Notes: generated by a model from the sequence alone, not told the origin. DNA of 64,000 nucleotides from Streptomyces sp. NBC_01446 (GCF_026340095.1 NZ_JAPEPO010000001.1:5790001-5854000), one strand, 5' to 3'; shown: positions 1 through 8,611, numbered from the stretch's first letter. Made by a program: numbers and translations.

Positions 1-185
1 CCATCCGCGACGCCCTGCCGGAGCACCGGCGCGACGAGTTCGACCGGGAGATCAACGCGGCCGGGGTGCACGAGATCCACGCCGTGATGCGGCACTGGAT
101 GCTGGAGGCCGTGCCCGACCCGGCCGCCGACGCCATCATGGACCGGCTCGCCCGCGAGGAAGCGGAGAGGGCCGGAGCCGCGTGA
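1..185 (+). CDS. Antitoxin-like small protein, 3' part only
   Basis: The reading frame enters from the left edge (first full codon at 3) and ends at a TGA at 183-185. The visible 60 residues are charged and helical, with RRDEFDREINAA and VMRHWMLEAV stretches. This resembles small actinobacterial proteins (DUF6247-like) that precede a RelE/ParE-like gene. The stop overlaps the GTG start of the next gene by four bases (GTGA), so the two are translationally coupled. I infer an antitoxin role from that arrangement and from the type of neighbour, not from a recognised antitoxin motif. The N-terminus and promoter lie outside the window. Confidence 0.7.
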   Translation, partial: IRDALPEHRRDEFDREINAAGVHEIHAVMRHWMLEAVPDPAADAIMDRLAREEAERAGAA

Positions 186-442
186 GTCACCGTCATCGCC
201 GTCGCCACCGCATCTCGTACGCGCCGCCCGCCGACGACACCCTCGCGAAGATGGCGGGACCCGTGCCGTTCAGGGCGGAGCTGGAACGCACCCTCGGCGT
301 CGACCCGTACGGGCACGGGTCCCTCCCCATCGGCAGATGGGCGGACCGCAGGGAGGCGACCGTGCGCGGCGTCATCGTCCGGTACTACGTGTCCGGGTCG
401 ATCCTGGTCGTGACGGTGGTGCGGCTGATCCCGGAGCCATGA
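182..442 (+). CDS. RelE/ParE-like toxin candidate
   Basis: This encodes 86 residues starting at GTG 182, inside the stop of the preceding gene. After a very basic start (SHRHRRRHR), the core has an amphipathic helix with AELERTLGVDPYGHGS, then strands ending in RGVIVRYYVSGSILVVTVVRLI. That pattern (helix, a dPyg-type turn, basic strand, YYVS, hydrophobic last strand) is typical of RelE/ParE-fold ribonuclease or gyrase toxins. Such proteins usually act with an upstream or downstream antitoxin, which fits the coupled partner here. The catalytic residues of RelE are not individually identifiable, so the target is unknown. The gene converges on the VOC gene with a gap of only six bases. Confidence 0.65.
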   Translation: MSHRHRRRHRISYAPPADDTLAKMAGPVPFRAELERTLGVDPYGHGSLPIGRWADRREATVRGVIVRYYVSGSILVVTVVRLIPEP

Positions 443-448
443 GCCGGG

Positions 449-883
449 TCAGCCCTGGTGCTGTTCGCTCAGTAGCTCGTGCAGCGGCTGCGTGGCGCGC
501 TTGCGGTACTCCTGGATCGCCCAGCCGCTGCCGTCCGGGTCGGTGAAGTACATGAACGTGCCGCCGTCGTCCGGGGCGTACTGCTGGGGCTCCGACACGT
601 CGAGGCCACGCGCCGTCAGCTCCGCGTGGGCCGCCTTGATGTCCGCGACCACGAGTTGCAGGCCGTGGTACGTGCCCGGCTGCGGGGTGCCCGTGGGGTT
701 CGGGACGCCCTCGGCGAGCGTCACCGAACAGCCGGATCCGGGCGGGGTGAGCTGGACGATCCGGACGCCCGGCATCACCTCGCGGTCCACGTCCGCGCTG
801 AAACCGACCTTGTTCGTGTAGAAGTCCTTCGCCCGGTCCAGGCCCGAGACGGGCAGCTGAATCACTTCCAGGGTCATGTCCAT
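449..883 (-). CDS. VOC (glyoxalase/bleomycin-resistance fold) protein
   Basis: This encodes 144 residues. The start is ATG 883, preceded by a GAGG about eight bases upstream; the longer open frame upstream is only a GC-rich extension. The sequence has the paired beta-alpha-beta-beta-beta units of the VOC superfamily: MTLEVIQLPVSGLDRAKDFY at the start, then YHGLQLVVADIKAAHAEL, and a closing TFMYFTDPDGSGWAIQEY with the metal-side Glu/Gln region. Members include glyoxalases, dioxygenases and drug-binding proteins; the substrate cannot be read from the sequence. A clear paralogue lies at 4367-4798 (same opening, same RIVQLTPPGS segment), so the two probably arose by duplication. Confidence 0.9.
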   Translation of the reverse strand: MDMTLEVIQLPVSGLDRAKDFYTNKVGFSADVDREVMPGVRIVQLTPPGSGCSVTLAEGVPNPTGTPQPGTYHGLQLVVADIKAAHAELTARGLDVSEPQQYAPDDGGTFMYFTDPDGSGWAIQEYRKRATQPLHELLSEQHQG

Positions 884-948
884 CGCCCCAGCCTCGCGGT
901 TCGCGGGCCCGTCTGCCACCTGCATGCGCGGTTCCGGATCGCGGCCCG

Positions 949-1980
949 TCACAGGTACGCCGGTGACACCGCGGCCTTCGTGAGGCGGTGCGGAGCGCCT
1001 GTGCCGTCTGCCGGGACGGTGTAGAGGTCCGCGCCGTAGTCGCCCGGCAGCGCGTACGTGAGCGTGTGCGCGTCGCTCCAGACCGCCTGGTCGTCCACGC
1101 TGCGCGTCTCCGCCAGGGGCGTCTCGTGGAGCGTGCGCAGGTCGAGTACGTACAGCCGCCAAGGGGCGTCCGCCGAAAGGCCCTTCACGCGTTTCTTGTA
1201 CGCGATGCGGGTGCCGTCGGGGGAGAGGGACGGGCACTCGACGTTCTGGTGGACGGTGGTCAGCGTGCGGGTGCGCAGATCGCCCCGTACGAGGTAGGTC
1301 TTCCCGTGCGTCGCGAGCGTCGCGTAGAAGTGGCGGTCGTCCGCCGCGAACGTGATGCCCCAGAAGTTGATGTCCGCCGCGCGGTAGGTCCGGCCGTCCT
1401 TGACGACCCGGAAGTCCTCCAGCGTCGGCGTGAGGTGGCCCGTGCGGGTGTCCACGATCGCCGCCCGCGTCGAGAAGTTCGTGCCCGCGTAACTGTCGCC
1501 GCCCACGAACACCGTCCACGCCGCGTACCGCCCGCCCGGCGAGACGCGGGCGCGGGACGGGATGCCCGGCAGCGCGTAGTGGGCCTTCTCCCTGAGCCGC
1601 GCGTCCAGGACGCGCGCCGTGTACGTGTCCTGCATCGCGCCCCGTTCGGCCCGCAGGCAGACGGCCGTGCCCGAAGCGGCGTAGAAACGCAGGCACTTGA
1701 CACCCGACGCGGTGCGGGGCGCGTCCGGTCGGCCCGCCGGGACCGTGGTGAGCTCGTCCCGGTGGGGACCCCACGCCATGTTGCGGAAGACGAGGTGGCG
1801 GGGAGCCCCGGTGGCCCCGGCCGGCAGGGTCACCCGGCCCGCCGTGACCATCGGGCCGCCCGCGTGCGCCTCGTTCCTGCGGTCGGCGCGCGCCGCAGCG
1901 TGCCAGACCGAGGCGGTCGCGACGGCCGCCAGGGCGATGACCGTGGCGACGAGGACGAGCAGCCTGTTACGTGTCGTCAT
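949..1980 (-). CDS. Membrane-anchored or secreted TolB-like beta-propeller protein
   Basis: This encodes 343 residues with an N-terminal hydrophobic segment (residues about 5-25) after a short basic start, so it is exported or anchored. The rest is built of blades with TolB/WD40-like signatures such as CPSLSPDGTRIAYKK and GADLYTVPADGTG. The ATG at 1980 overlaps the stop of the upstream MFS gene (ATGA, four bases), which implies translational coupling. TolB-type propellers bind peptides or act as scaffolds; no catalytic motif is seen. It is the last gene of a three-gene operon with a secreted phosphoesterase and a transporter, and may help present a substrate at the membrane. Confidence 0.85.
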   Translation of the reverse strand: MTTRNRLLVLVATVIALAAVATASVWHAAARADRRNEAHAGGPMVTAGRVTLPAGATGAPRHLVFRNMAWGPHRDELTTVPAGRPDAPRTASGVKCLRFYAASGTAVCLRAERGAMQDTYTARVLDARLREKAHYALPGIPSRARVSPGGRYAAWTVFVGGDSYAGTNFSTRAAIVDTRTGHLTPTLEDFRVVKDGRTYRAADINFWGITFAADDRHFYATLATHGKTYLVRGDLRTRTLTTVHQNVECPSLSPDGTRIAYKKRVKGLSADAPWRLYVLDLRTLHETPLAETRSVDDQAVWSDAHTLTYALPGDYGADLYTVPADGTGAPHRLTKAAVSPAYL

Positions 1981-3377
1981 GCGGGTACTACCTCCGCGGG
2001 GGTGGGGGCTGTGGGCCGGAAGGCGTACGCCACCGCCGCGCCCGCCGCCAGCGCGACCGTGGCCGCGCCCAGAGCCGTGCGGTCGCCCCACGCCGTCCAG
2101 GCGGCCCCGAAGCCGATCGAGCAGACGAAGCGCGCCAGCGCCTGGCCGGTCTGGACGACGGCGAGCCCCGACGAGCGCAGCTCCTGGGGGATGGCGGTGG
2201 AGGCCGCCGCCATCAGGACGCCGTCCGTCGCCGCGTAGAAGCAGCCGTGCAGCGCCAGGACCGCGTACGGCAGGGCGGAGCCGTGCCACGGCGAGAGCAG
2301 CAGGCCGTACGCGGCAAGGAGCGCGGCGTGGCCGGCGAGGAACACGCGCCAGCTGCCGAGGCGGTCCGCGAGCCGGCCCAGGGGCGCCGCCAGGAGCAGG
2401 AACGCGGCCGCCGTGCCCAGGGGGAGCAGCGCGAACCACTGGTCGGGGACGCCGAGGCGGCGCTGGAGGAGCAGGTAGATGAAGGAGTCGCTGACCGTGG
2501 CGAGGCCGAGGAGCAGGGCGCAGACGGTGGTGCGGCGCACTTCGCGGCGGCGCAGGAGAGCGAGCGCGGACCTGAGGGTGGGGCGCGCGGGTGCGGGGTG
2601 GCTGACCTCGGCGGTCTCCTGCGCGGGTGCGGGGTGGCTGACCTCGGCGGTCTCCTGCGCGGGTGCGGGGTGGCTGACCTCGGCGGTCTCCTGCGCGGGT
2701 GCGGGGCGGCTGTCCTCGGCGGTCACCCGCTCGGCTTCGTGCCGGCGGGGGACGAAGAGCAGCAGGACCAGTACGCCCAGTGCCGCGACGCAGAAGCTGA
2801 CGGTGAAGACCGCGTCGTAGCCGTCCGTCGTCGCACGCAGGATCAGGAAGGCGGCGAGGGGGCCGAGGAGGGCGCCCGTCGTGTCCATCGCCCGGTGCAC
2901 GCCGAAGGCCCTGCCGCGGGTGGCCGGGGTGCTGCTCAGGGAGATCAGGGCGTCCCGCGGAGCCGTGCGCAGGCCCTTCCCGGTGCGGTCGGCCGCCAGG
3001 ACCATGCCGATCGTGGGGAGCGTGGCGGCCAGCAGGAGCAGGGGCTTGCAGAGCGCCGACAGCCCGTAGCCGAACAGGGCGACGGTCTTGTGGCGGCCGC
3101 CTCCGCGGTCCGCGAAGTGGCCGCCGACGAGGCGCACCAGCGCCGAGAAGCCGTTGTAGACGCCGTCCAGGAGACCGAAGCCGAGGGGGGAGAGGCCGAG
3201 TCCCGCGACGAGGTAGAGCGGCAGGACGGCCGTGACCATCTCGGACGAGACGTCGGTGATCAGGCTGACCGAGCCGAGGGCCAGGACCGTGGGGGCGATC
3301 GCGGTGCCGCGCCGCCCGGCCGGTGGCCGGGCGGCGGGTTCCGCGGACGCCGCGGCGCGGCTGTCCGCTACGTACAT
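1977..3377 (-). CDS. MFS transporter with repeat-containing central loop
   Basis: This encodes 466 residues with about twelve hydrophobic segments. The start is the ATG at 3377, one base after the stop of the phosphoesterase gene. The first half carries MFS features (TDVSSEMVTAVLPLYL, then GHFADRGGGRHK between helices 2 and 3, and RTGKGLRTAPRD in the next cytoplasmic loop), close to multidrug or phosphonate/antibiotic exporters of the same family. The loop between helices 6 and 7 holds a perfect tandem repeat of a 12-residue unit rich in Pro, Ala and Glu. The substrate is unknown. The coupling with a phosphoesterase and a propeller protein suggests that the three act on one compound. Confidence 0.9.
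   Translation of the reverse strand: MYVADSRAAASAEPAARPPAGRRGTAIAPTVLALGSVSLITDVSSEMVTAVLPLYLVAGLGLSPLGFGLLDGVYNGFSALVRLVGGHFADRGGGRHKTVALFGYGLSALCKPLLLLAATLPTIGMVLAADRTGKGLRTAPRDALISLSSTPATRGRAFGVHRAMDTTGALLGPLAAFLILRATTDGYDAVFTVSFCVAALGVLVLLLFVPRRHEAERVTAEDSRPAPAQETAEVSHPAPAQETAEVSHPAPAQETAEVSHPAPARPTLRSALALLRRREVRRTTVCALLLGLATVSDSFIYLLLQRRLGVPDQWFALLPLGTAAAFLLLAAPLGRLADRLGSWRVFLAGHAALLAAYGLLLSPWHGSALPYAVLALHGCFYAATDGVLMAAASTAIPQELRSSGLAVVQTGQALARFVCSIGFGAAWTAWGDRTALGAATVALAAGAAVAYAFRPTAPTPAEVVPA
2585..2728. repeat. 36-bp tandem repeat inside the MFS gene
   Basis: Four consecutive 36-bp units lie at 2585-2620, 2621-2656, 2657-2692 and 2693-2728. The first three are identical; the fourth has a few changes. 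The unit is in frame and encodes ETAEVSHPAPAQ, lengthening the central cytoplasmic loop of the transporter by about 48 residues. Identity at the DNA level points to recent slippage or unequal exchange. Confidence 0.97.
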
Positions 3378-3378
3378 G

Positions 3379-4266
3379 TCAGGACGTCCAGATGCCCGTG
3401 ATGTCCTTGCCCGACGCCGCGTTGCCCGCGTGCGGGAGGCCGTGCATGTCCTCGATCGTGCGCAGGACGTCGTAGTGGTTGTAGGTGGTCGCCGAGGTGG
3501 CGCCCGGGGTGACCTGCTGGCCGTAGAGGACCGTCGGGATCTTGTTGCCGGCCAGGCGGTTGTCCTCGTCGAAGGTGACGACGAGGAGGCTGTTGTGCGT
3601 CTTCGCCCAGGTCGCGTAGGCGGAGAGGTTGTTCTCCAGCCAGGTGTCACCGGTCGACACCGAGCAGTCGTGCATGTCGCTGCACAGGTCGGGGACCACG
3701 AAGGAGACCTGGGGGAGCGTCGAGTAGTCCGAGGGGAACTGCGCGAACGTCTTCGCCGTGGAGGTGGGGACGTTGCTGAACCCGAACCACGGGTTGTGCT
3801 TGCGGGCGTAGTCGCCGGACGAGCAGGTGGTCGAACCCTGGCTCGGCAGGCCCTCGTTGTAGCTGCCCCAGGTCTTGCCGGCGGCGATCAGCTCGGAGGC
3901 CAGGTTGGGCTGCGAGGAGAAGCCGGGCGTGTAGCAGCTGTCGTCCGTGATGCCCTGGGTGGCGCCCGAGAACAGCGCGAAGTAGTTCGGCTGGCTCGGG
4001 TGCGTCAGCGCGTACGAGGCCGAGAGGCCGGCGCCGTTCGTCTTGAGGCTGTTGATGTACGGGGCGCTGGAGGAGCCGATCACCTGGTTGTAGGCGTGGT
4101 TCTCGAAGACCACGACCACGGTGTGGTCCGGGGTGGGGACGCCCGCCGCGGCCTGCGCGGACGAGCCGCCCACGCCGGACCACAGCGCGACCGCGACGGC
4201 GGTCAGGGCGAAGGCCGACGCGAGCGCCGCGGTGCGGCCGCGTCGGAACAGTGATCTGCCAAGCAC
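3379..4266 (-). CDS. Secreted phosphoesterase / acid phosphatase (PF04185-type)
   Basis: This encodes 295 residues from GTG 4266, with GGAGG about seven bases upstream. There is a signal peptide (RSLFRRGR, hydrophobic stretch, cut near AQAAAG). The mature protein shows the phosphoesterase family pattern: TVVVVFENHAYNQVIGS near the N-terminus, THPSQPNYFALFSG, VVPDLCSDMHDC and LLVVTFDEDN, the last two carrying conserved metal-ligand Asp, His and Glu residues. Relatives are acid phosphatases and phospholipase C-type enzymes; this short form, without C-terminal domains, is more like the acid phosphatases. It heads the operon with the MFS and TolB-like genes. About 100 bases separate it from the next gene, enough for its promoter. 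Confidence 0.9.
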   Translation of the reverse strand: MLGRSLFRRGRTAALASAFALTAVAVALWSGVGGSSAQAAAGVPTPDHTVVVVFENHAYNQVIGSSSAPYINSLKTNGAGLSASYALTHPSQPNYFALFSGATQGITDDSCYTPGFSSQPNLASELIAAGKTWGSYNEGLPSQGSTTCSSGDYARKHNPWFGFSNVPTSTAKTFAQFPSDYSTLPQVSFVVPDLCSDMHDCSVSTGDTWLENNLSAYATWAKTHNSLLVVTFDEDNRLAGNKIPTVLYGQQVTPGATSATTYNHYDVLRTIEDMHGLPHAGNAASGKDITGIWTS

Positions 4267-4366
4267 GTGAGACCTCCGGTGGGGGGAGAGACGGCGGCGG
4301 TGCGGCTAGAGCATGCACACGCCAAGATGCCCCTGTCCCACGCACATGTGAAGGGCGGGTGAACCC

Positions 4367-4798
4367 TCAGCGCTCCGAGAGCGGGGCCGGCGCCTGCTGC
4401 ACCGTCCAGCCGTTGCCGTCCGGGTCCGCGAAGAACATGAACGAGTTCCAGACGTCGCCGGGCCCGTCCTCCCAGCCCTTGGCCCCCACGTGCTGCACCG
4501 GGCTCACGTCCACGCCCCGCTCCAGCAGCTCGGCCCGCGCCGCGTCGATGTCCGTCACGCACATCTGGATGCCGGTCAGCGACCCCGGCCGCATCGCCTG
4601 CTGCCCCGGCGCGACCGGCAGACCCTGCTCCAGGGCGATCGAGCAGCGCGACCCCGGCGGCGTCAGCTGCACGATCCGGACGCCGTCCGTGACGACCTGG
4701 TCCACGTCGACCTTGAAGCCGAGCCCGTTCGCGTAGAAGTCCTTCGCCCGGTCGACGTCCGAGACGGGCACGACGACCACTTCGAGGGTCCAGTCCAT
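4367..4798 (-). CDS. VOC (glyoxalase-fold) protein, paralogue of the one at 449-883
   Basis: This encodes 143 residues from ATG 4798. Its start, WTLEVVVVPVSDVDRAKDFY, and the internal RIVQLTPPGSRCSIALEQ closely parallel the VOC gene at 449-883. The C-terminal half carries LTGIQMCVTDIDAARAELLERG and SFMFFADPDGNGWTVQQ, the usual second VOC repeat. The function is probably binding or turnover of a small molecule; the ligand is not predictable. It is transcribed away from glnE, with a 200-base region between the two genes. Confidence 0.9.
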   Translation of the reverse strand: MDWTLEVVVVPVSDVDRAKDFYANGLGFKVDVDQVVTDGVRIVQLTPPGSRCSIALEQGLPVAPGQQAMRPGSLTGIQMCVTDIDAARAELLERGVDVSPVQHVGAKGWEDGPGDVWNSFMFFADPDGNGWTVQQAPAPLSER

Positions 4799-4998
4799 GG
4801 GTGCTCCCTTTTCCGGCTGCGGTTTTCGACTGCGTTCTCAGACATGAGTGTGCTCCGGCTGCGCGAAGCACCGGCGCCCGTCCGGCCGTACCGTGTCTCC
4901 CGATGCTCCCGTCAAAGGGCAGACCCCGCACGCGGGCGGAACTCACCGGCGAAGCCTTAGGCTCTGGACCAGTGCGTGATCGAACAGGAGGCCGTGCG

Positions 4999-7992
4999 AT
5001 GTCGGTGCCGCAAGGGCGCAGGAGCAGTACGTTCACGCGGCTGCTGCGGCACGGTTTCACGGATCCCTCCGCCGCCGAGCGGCTCCTCGACGTGCCGGGC
5101 CTCTCCGCCGTGCGCTCCGACCCGCTGCTCCTCGACGCCCTCGGCGCCACCGCCGACCCCGATCTGGCCCTCCTCGGGCTCGTCCGGCTCGTCGAGGCGC
5201 AGGCCGGCGACCCCGAGCGCCGGGAGCTCCTCGACACGCTCATCACGGCCAAGCCCCTGCGCGACCGGCTCCTCGGTGTCCTCGGCGCGTCCGAGGCGCT
5301 CGCCGACCATCTGGCCCGGCACCCGCTGGACTGGCAGGCCCTCGTCACCTACGAGCCGTCCGACCTGCACCCCGGTGTGGCGGAGTTCGAGCGGGGCCTC
5401 GCGGACGCCGTCGACCCGAACTCCCTGCGGGTCGCCTACCGGCGCTGCCTCCTGTCGATCGCCGCCCGTGACGTGTGCGGGACGACCGACATCGCCCAGA
5501 CCGCCGCCGAACTCGCCGACCTGGCCACGGCCACCCTGCGCGCGGCCCTCGCCATGGCGCAGGCGGACGCGCCGGGGGACGCCGCGCTGTGCCGGCTCGC
5601 GGTCATCGCGATGGGCAAGTGCGGCGGCCACGAACTCAACTACGTCTCCGACGTGGACGTCATCTTCGTCGGCGAGGCCGTCGAGGGCGCCGACGAGGGC
5701 AAGGCGATCCAGGCCGCGACGCGGCTCGCCTCGCACATGATGCGGATCTGCTCCGACACGACCGTCGAAGGCACGATCTGGCCCGTCGACGCCAATCTGC
5801 GCCCCGAGGGGCGCAACGGTCCCCTCGTGCGGACGCTCTCCTCGCATCTCGCCTACTACCAGCGGTGGGCCAAGACCTGGGAGTTCCAGGCGCTGCTCAA
5901 GGCGCGGCCCGTCGCCGGCGACCCCGAACTCGGCGACGCGTACGTCAGGACGCTCTCGCCCCTCGTCTGGCAGGCCGCCGAGCGCGAGAACTTCGTGCCC
6001 GACGTGCAGAAGATGCGCAAGCGCGTCGTCGAGAACATCCCCGCAGGTGAGGTCGACCGGGAGCTGAAACTGGGTCCCGGCGGGCTCCGGGACGTCGAAT
6101 TCGCCGTCCAGCTCCTGCAGTTGGTGCACGGCAGGGCCGACCTCTCGCTGCGCAGCGGCACCACCCTGGACGCGCTGGCCGCCCTCGCCGACGGCGGGTA
6201 CGTGGGGCGGGTCGACGCCGTCCAGCTCGACGACGCCTACCGCTTCCTGCGCACCCTCGAACACCGCATCCAGCTCTACAGGCTGAGGCGTACACACCTC
6301 GTCCCCGAGGGCGACGCGGACCTGCGGCGCACCGGGCGCTCCATGGGCATGCGGACCGAGCCGATCACCGAACTCCACCGGGCCTGGCGCCGCCACACCT
6401 CGGTCGTGCGGCGCCTGCACGAGAAGCTCTTCTACCGTCCGCTGCTCGACGCCGTGGCCCAACTCGCCTCCGGTGAGACCAGGTTGAGCACCGAGGCGGC
6501 ACGCGAACGGCTCGTCGCCCTCGGCTACCACGACCCCAGTGCCGCGCTGAGGCACCTGGAGGCGCTGGCGTCCGGCGTGACCCGCAAGGCGGCCATCCAG
6601 CGGACGCTGCTCCCGGTGCTCCTCGGCTGGTTCGCCGACTCCGCCGACCCGGACGCCGGGCTGCTCAACTTCCGCAAGGTGTCCGACGCGCTGGGCAAGA
6701 CGCCCTGGTACCTGCGCCTGCTGCGGGACGAGGGCGCGGCCGCGGAGAACCTCGCACGCGTGCTCTCGGCCGGCCGGCTCGCGCCCGATCTGCTGATGCG
6801 CGCGCCGGAGGCCGTCGCCCTGCTCGGCGACCAGCGGGGCCTCGAACCGCGCGGGCACGCCCAGCTGGAGCAGGAGGTGCTGGCCGCGGTCGGGCGCGCG
6901 GACGGCGCCGAGCAGGCCGTCGCCGCGGCCCGCGGGGTGCGGCGACGTGAGCTGTTCCGTACGTCGGCCGCCGACATCATCGCCTCGTACGGCACCGAGG
7001 ACACGCCCGCCGAGGCCGACCAGGGCGCCCTGGTGGACCGGGTCGGCGGCGCGGTCTCCGACATCACGGCCGCGACCCTCGCCGGGACGCTGCGGGCCGT
7101 CGTGCGCGAGGGGTGGGGGGACGAGCTGCCCACCCGGTTCGCCGTCATCGCCATGGGGCGGTTCGGCGGGCACGAGCTCGGCTACGGGTCGGACGCCGAC
7201 GTGTTGTTCGTGCACGAGCCGCGCGAGGGCGTCGACGACCAGGAGGCGGCGAAGGCCGCGAACCGCGTCGTGTCCGAGATGCGGCGGCTGCTCGCCCTGC
7301 CGAGCGGGGATCCGCCGCTCCTCATCGACGCGGACCTGCGGCCCGAGGGCAAGTCGGGGCCGGTCGTGCGCACCCTCAAGTCCTACGAGGCGTACTACCG
7401 GCGGTGGTCCCTGGTGTGGGAGTCGCAGGCGCTCCTGCGGGCCGAACCGGTCGCGGGCGACCTGGACCTGGGGCGGCGCTTCATCGACCTCGTCGACCCG
7501 CTGCGGTTCCCGGCCGAAGGGCTCGGCGAGGACGCCGTGCGCGAGATCCGGCGGCTCAAGGCGCGTATGGAGTCCGAGCGGCTGCCGCGCGGCGCGGACC
7601 CGACGCTGCACACGAAGCTGGGCCGCGGCGGGCTCTCCGACGTCGAGTGGACGGTCCAGCTCCTCCAGCTCCAGCACGGGTGGGTGGAGCCGGGGCTGCG
7701 CACGACCCGCACCCGGGAGGCGCTCGCCGCGGCGTGCGCGGCGGAGCTGATCCCGGGCGAGGAGGCGGCGATCCTCGACGAGGCGTGGGTCCTCGCGTCC
7801 CGCGTGCGCGGCGCGGTCATGCTGGTGCGCGGCCGCCCGGGCGACACGTTCCCGTCCGACGGGCGTGAGCTCGCGGCCGTGGGACGGTACTTGGGCTACG
7901 ACCCCGGCCACGTCGGCGACATGCTGGAGGACTACCGCCGCATGACGCGCCGGGCGCGCGCGGTGATGGAGGAGCGCTTCTACGGGGCGTAG
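4999..7992 (+). CDS. glnE: Glutamine synthetase adenylyltransferase/adenylyl-removing enzyme
   Basis: This encodes 997 residues, close to the usual length of actinobacterial GlnE. The start is ATG 4999, chosen for AGGAGG at 4986-4991; the open frame extends further upstream without a ribosome site. Two nucleotidyltransferase domains are visible, each with the GGHEL-x3-SD-x-D signature: GGHELNYVSDVDVIF near residue 208 (adenylyl-removing half in known GlnE) and GGHELGYGSDADVLF near 724 (adenylylating half). Each is followed by a helical GlnD-UR-like domain with the GPGGLRDVEF or GRGGLSDVEW motif. The enzyme attaches AMP to a tyrosine of GlnA (54417-55826) to lower its activity when nitrogen is plentiful. 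It stands alone, converging on a TetR gene. Confidence 0.97.
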   Translation: MSVPQGRRSSTFTRLLRHGFTDPSAAERLLDVPGLSAVRSDPLLLDALGATADPDLALLGLVRLVEAQAGDPERRELLDTLITAKPLRDRLLGVLGASEALADHLARHPLDWQALVTYEPSDLHPGVAEFERGLADAVDPNSLRVAYRRCLLSIAARDVCGTTDIAQTAAELADLATATLRAALAMAQADAPGDAALCRLAVIAMGKCGGHELNYVSDVDVIFVGEAVEGADEGKAIQAATRLASHMMRICSDTTVEGTIWPVDANLRPEGRNGPLVRTLSSHLAYYQRWAKTWEFQALLKARPVAGDPELGDAYVRTLSPLVWQAAERENFVPDVQKMRKRVVENIPAGEVDRELKLGPGGLRDVEFAVQLLQLVHGRADLSLRSGTTLDALAALADGGYVGRVDAVQLDDAYRFLRTLEHRIQLYRLRRTHLVPEGDADLRRTGRSMGMRTEPITELHRAWRRHTSVVRRLHEKLFYRPLLDAVAQLASGETRLSTEAARERLVALGYHDPSAALRHLEALASGVTRKAAIQRTLLPVLLGWFADSADPDAGLLNFRKVSDALGKTPWYLRLLRDEGAAAENLARVLSAGRLAPDLLMRAPEAVALLGDQRGLEPRGHAQLEQEVLAAVGRADGAEQAVAAARGVRRRELFRTSAADIIASYGTEDTPAEADQGALVDRVGGAVSDITAATLAGTLRAVVREGWGDELPTRFAVIAMGRFGGHELGYGSDADVLFVHEPREGVDDQEAAKAANRVVSEMRRLLALPSGDPPLLIDADLRPEGKSGPVVRTLKSYEAYYRRWSLVWESQALLRAEPVAGDLDLGRRFIDLVDPLRFPAEGLGEDAVREIRRLKARMESERLPRGADPTLHTKLGRGGLSDVEWTVQLLQLQHGWVEPGLRTTRTREALAAACAAELIPGEEAAILDEAWVLASRVRGAVMLVRGRPGDTFPSDGRELAAVGRYLGYDPGHVGDMLEDYRRMTRRARAVMEERFYGA

Positions 7993-8002
7993 CCCCCGCG
8001 GG

Positions 8003-8611
8003 TCACCTCCGCAGCGTGGACACGTGGGCGAGGAACCCGGTCAGCGCCAGTTCGAACGCCGCGTCGGCGCGGCCCGCGCCCATCGCGGCCAGGGCCGCCG
8101 CCAGCCGCGGCGTCGCGGTCTCGTCGGCCAGTTCCCACATCGCCTCCGGCGCCGCCATGTCCAGGGCGGAGCCGAGTACGACGTTCTCCAGGCCGATGAT
8201 CACCGGCATCACGTCCGGCAGGGCGAACCCGGCGTCCAGCAGGAGCCCGGCCGCGAGCTCGTACTGGTCGAGGACGCGCGGGGCCCGCACGGGTGACGTC
8301 GTCAGCAGCGGGATCGCCTTGGGGTGGGCGGCGAAGGCGGCCCGGTAGGAGCGGGCCCAGTCCGCGAGGGCCTCGGCCCACGGCCGCTCGTCGCGGGCGA
8401 GCGTCGCGGGGTCGATCGCGGCGGCGACCCGCTCGCGCAGCAACTCCACGATCCCGTCCCGGCCGTCCACATGGTGATACACGGATCCCGTCTGGACCCC
8501 GAGCTTTGCGGCGATCCGCGGAACGCTGAAGTCGCCTTTCGCGTCGACGAGTTCGAGCGCGGCCGTGGTGATCCGCTCCCTGTCCAGCAGTGGCTTGCTC
8601 GGCCGTCCCAT
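8003..8611 (-). CDS. TetR-family transcriptional repressor
   Basis: This encodes 202 residues from ATG 8611, with GGAGAG seven bases upstream. The N-terminal 50 residues form the TetR helix-turn-helix (RERITTAALELVDAKG, then FSVPRIAAKLGVQTGSVYHHVDGRDGI). The rest is the all-helical ligand-binding and dimer domain, which varies between members. The gene diverges from an amino-acid permease and an amidohydrolase; the 147 bases between them contain a near-perfect 25-bp palindrome, so this protein most likely represses the permease operon and itself, with release by the transported compound or a product of it. The inducer is unknown. Confidence 0.93.
   Translation of the reverse strand: MGRPSKPLLDRERITTAALELVDAKGDFSVPRIAAKLGVQTGSVYHHVDGRDGIVELLRERVAAAIDPATLARDERPWAEALADWARSYRAAFAAHPKAIPLLTTSPVRAPRVLDQYELAAGLLLDAGFALPDVMPVIIGLENVVLGSALDMAAPEAMWELADETATPRLAAALAAMGAGRADAAFELALTGFLAHVSTLRR

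Noticed and set aside
4957..7911. 984-codon open frame antisense to glnE
   Set aside because: It is a frame opposite a clearly conserved gene in very GC-rich DNA, where stops are rare; its translation is low-complexity Arg/Gly/Val-rich with no domain.
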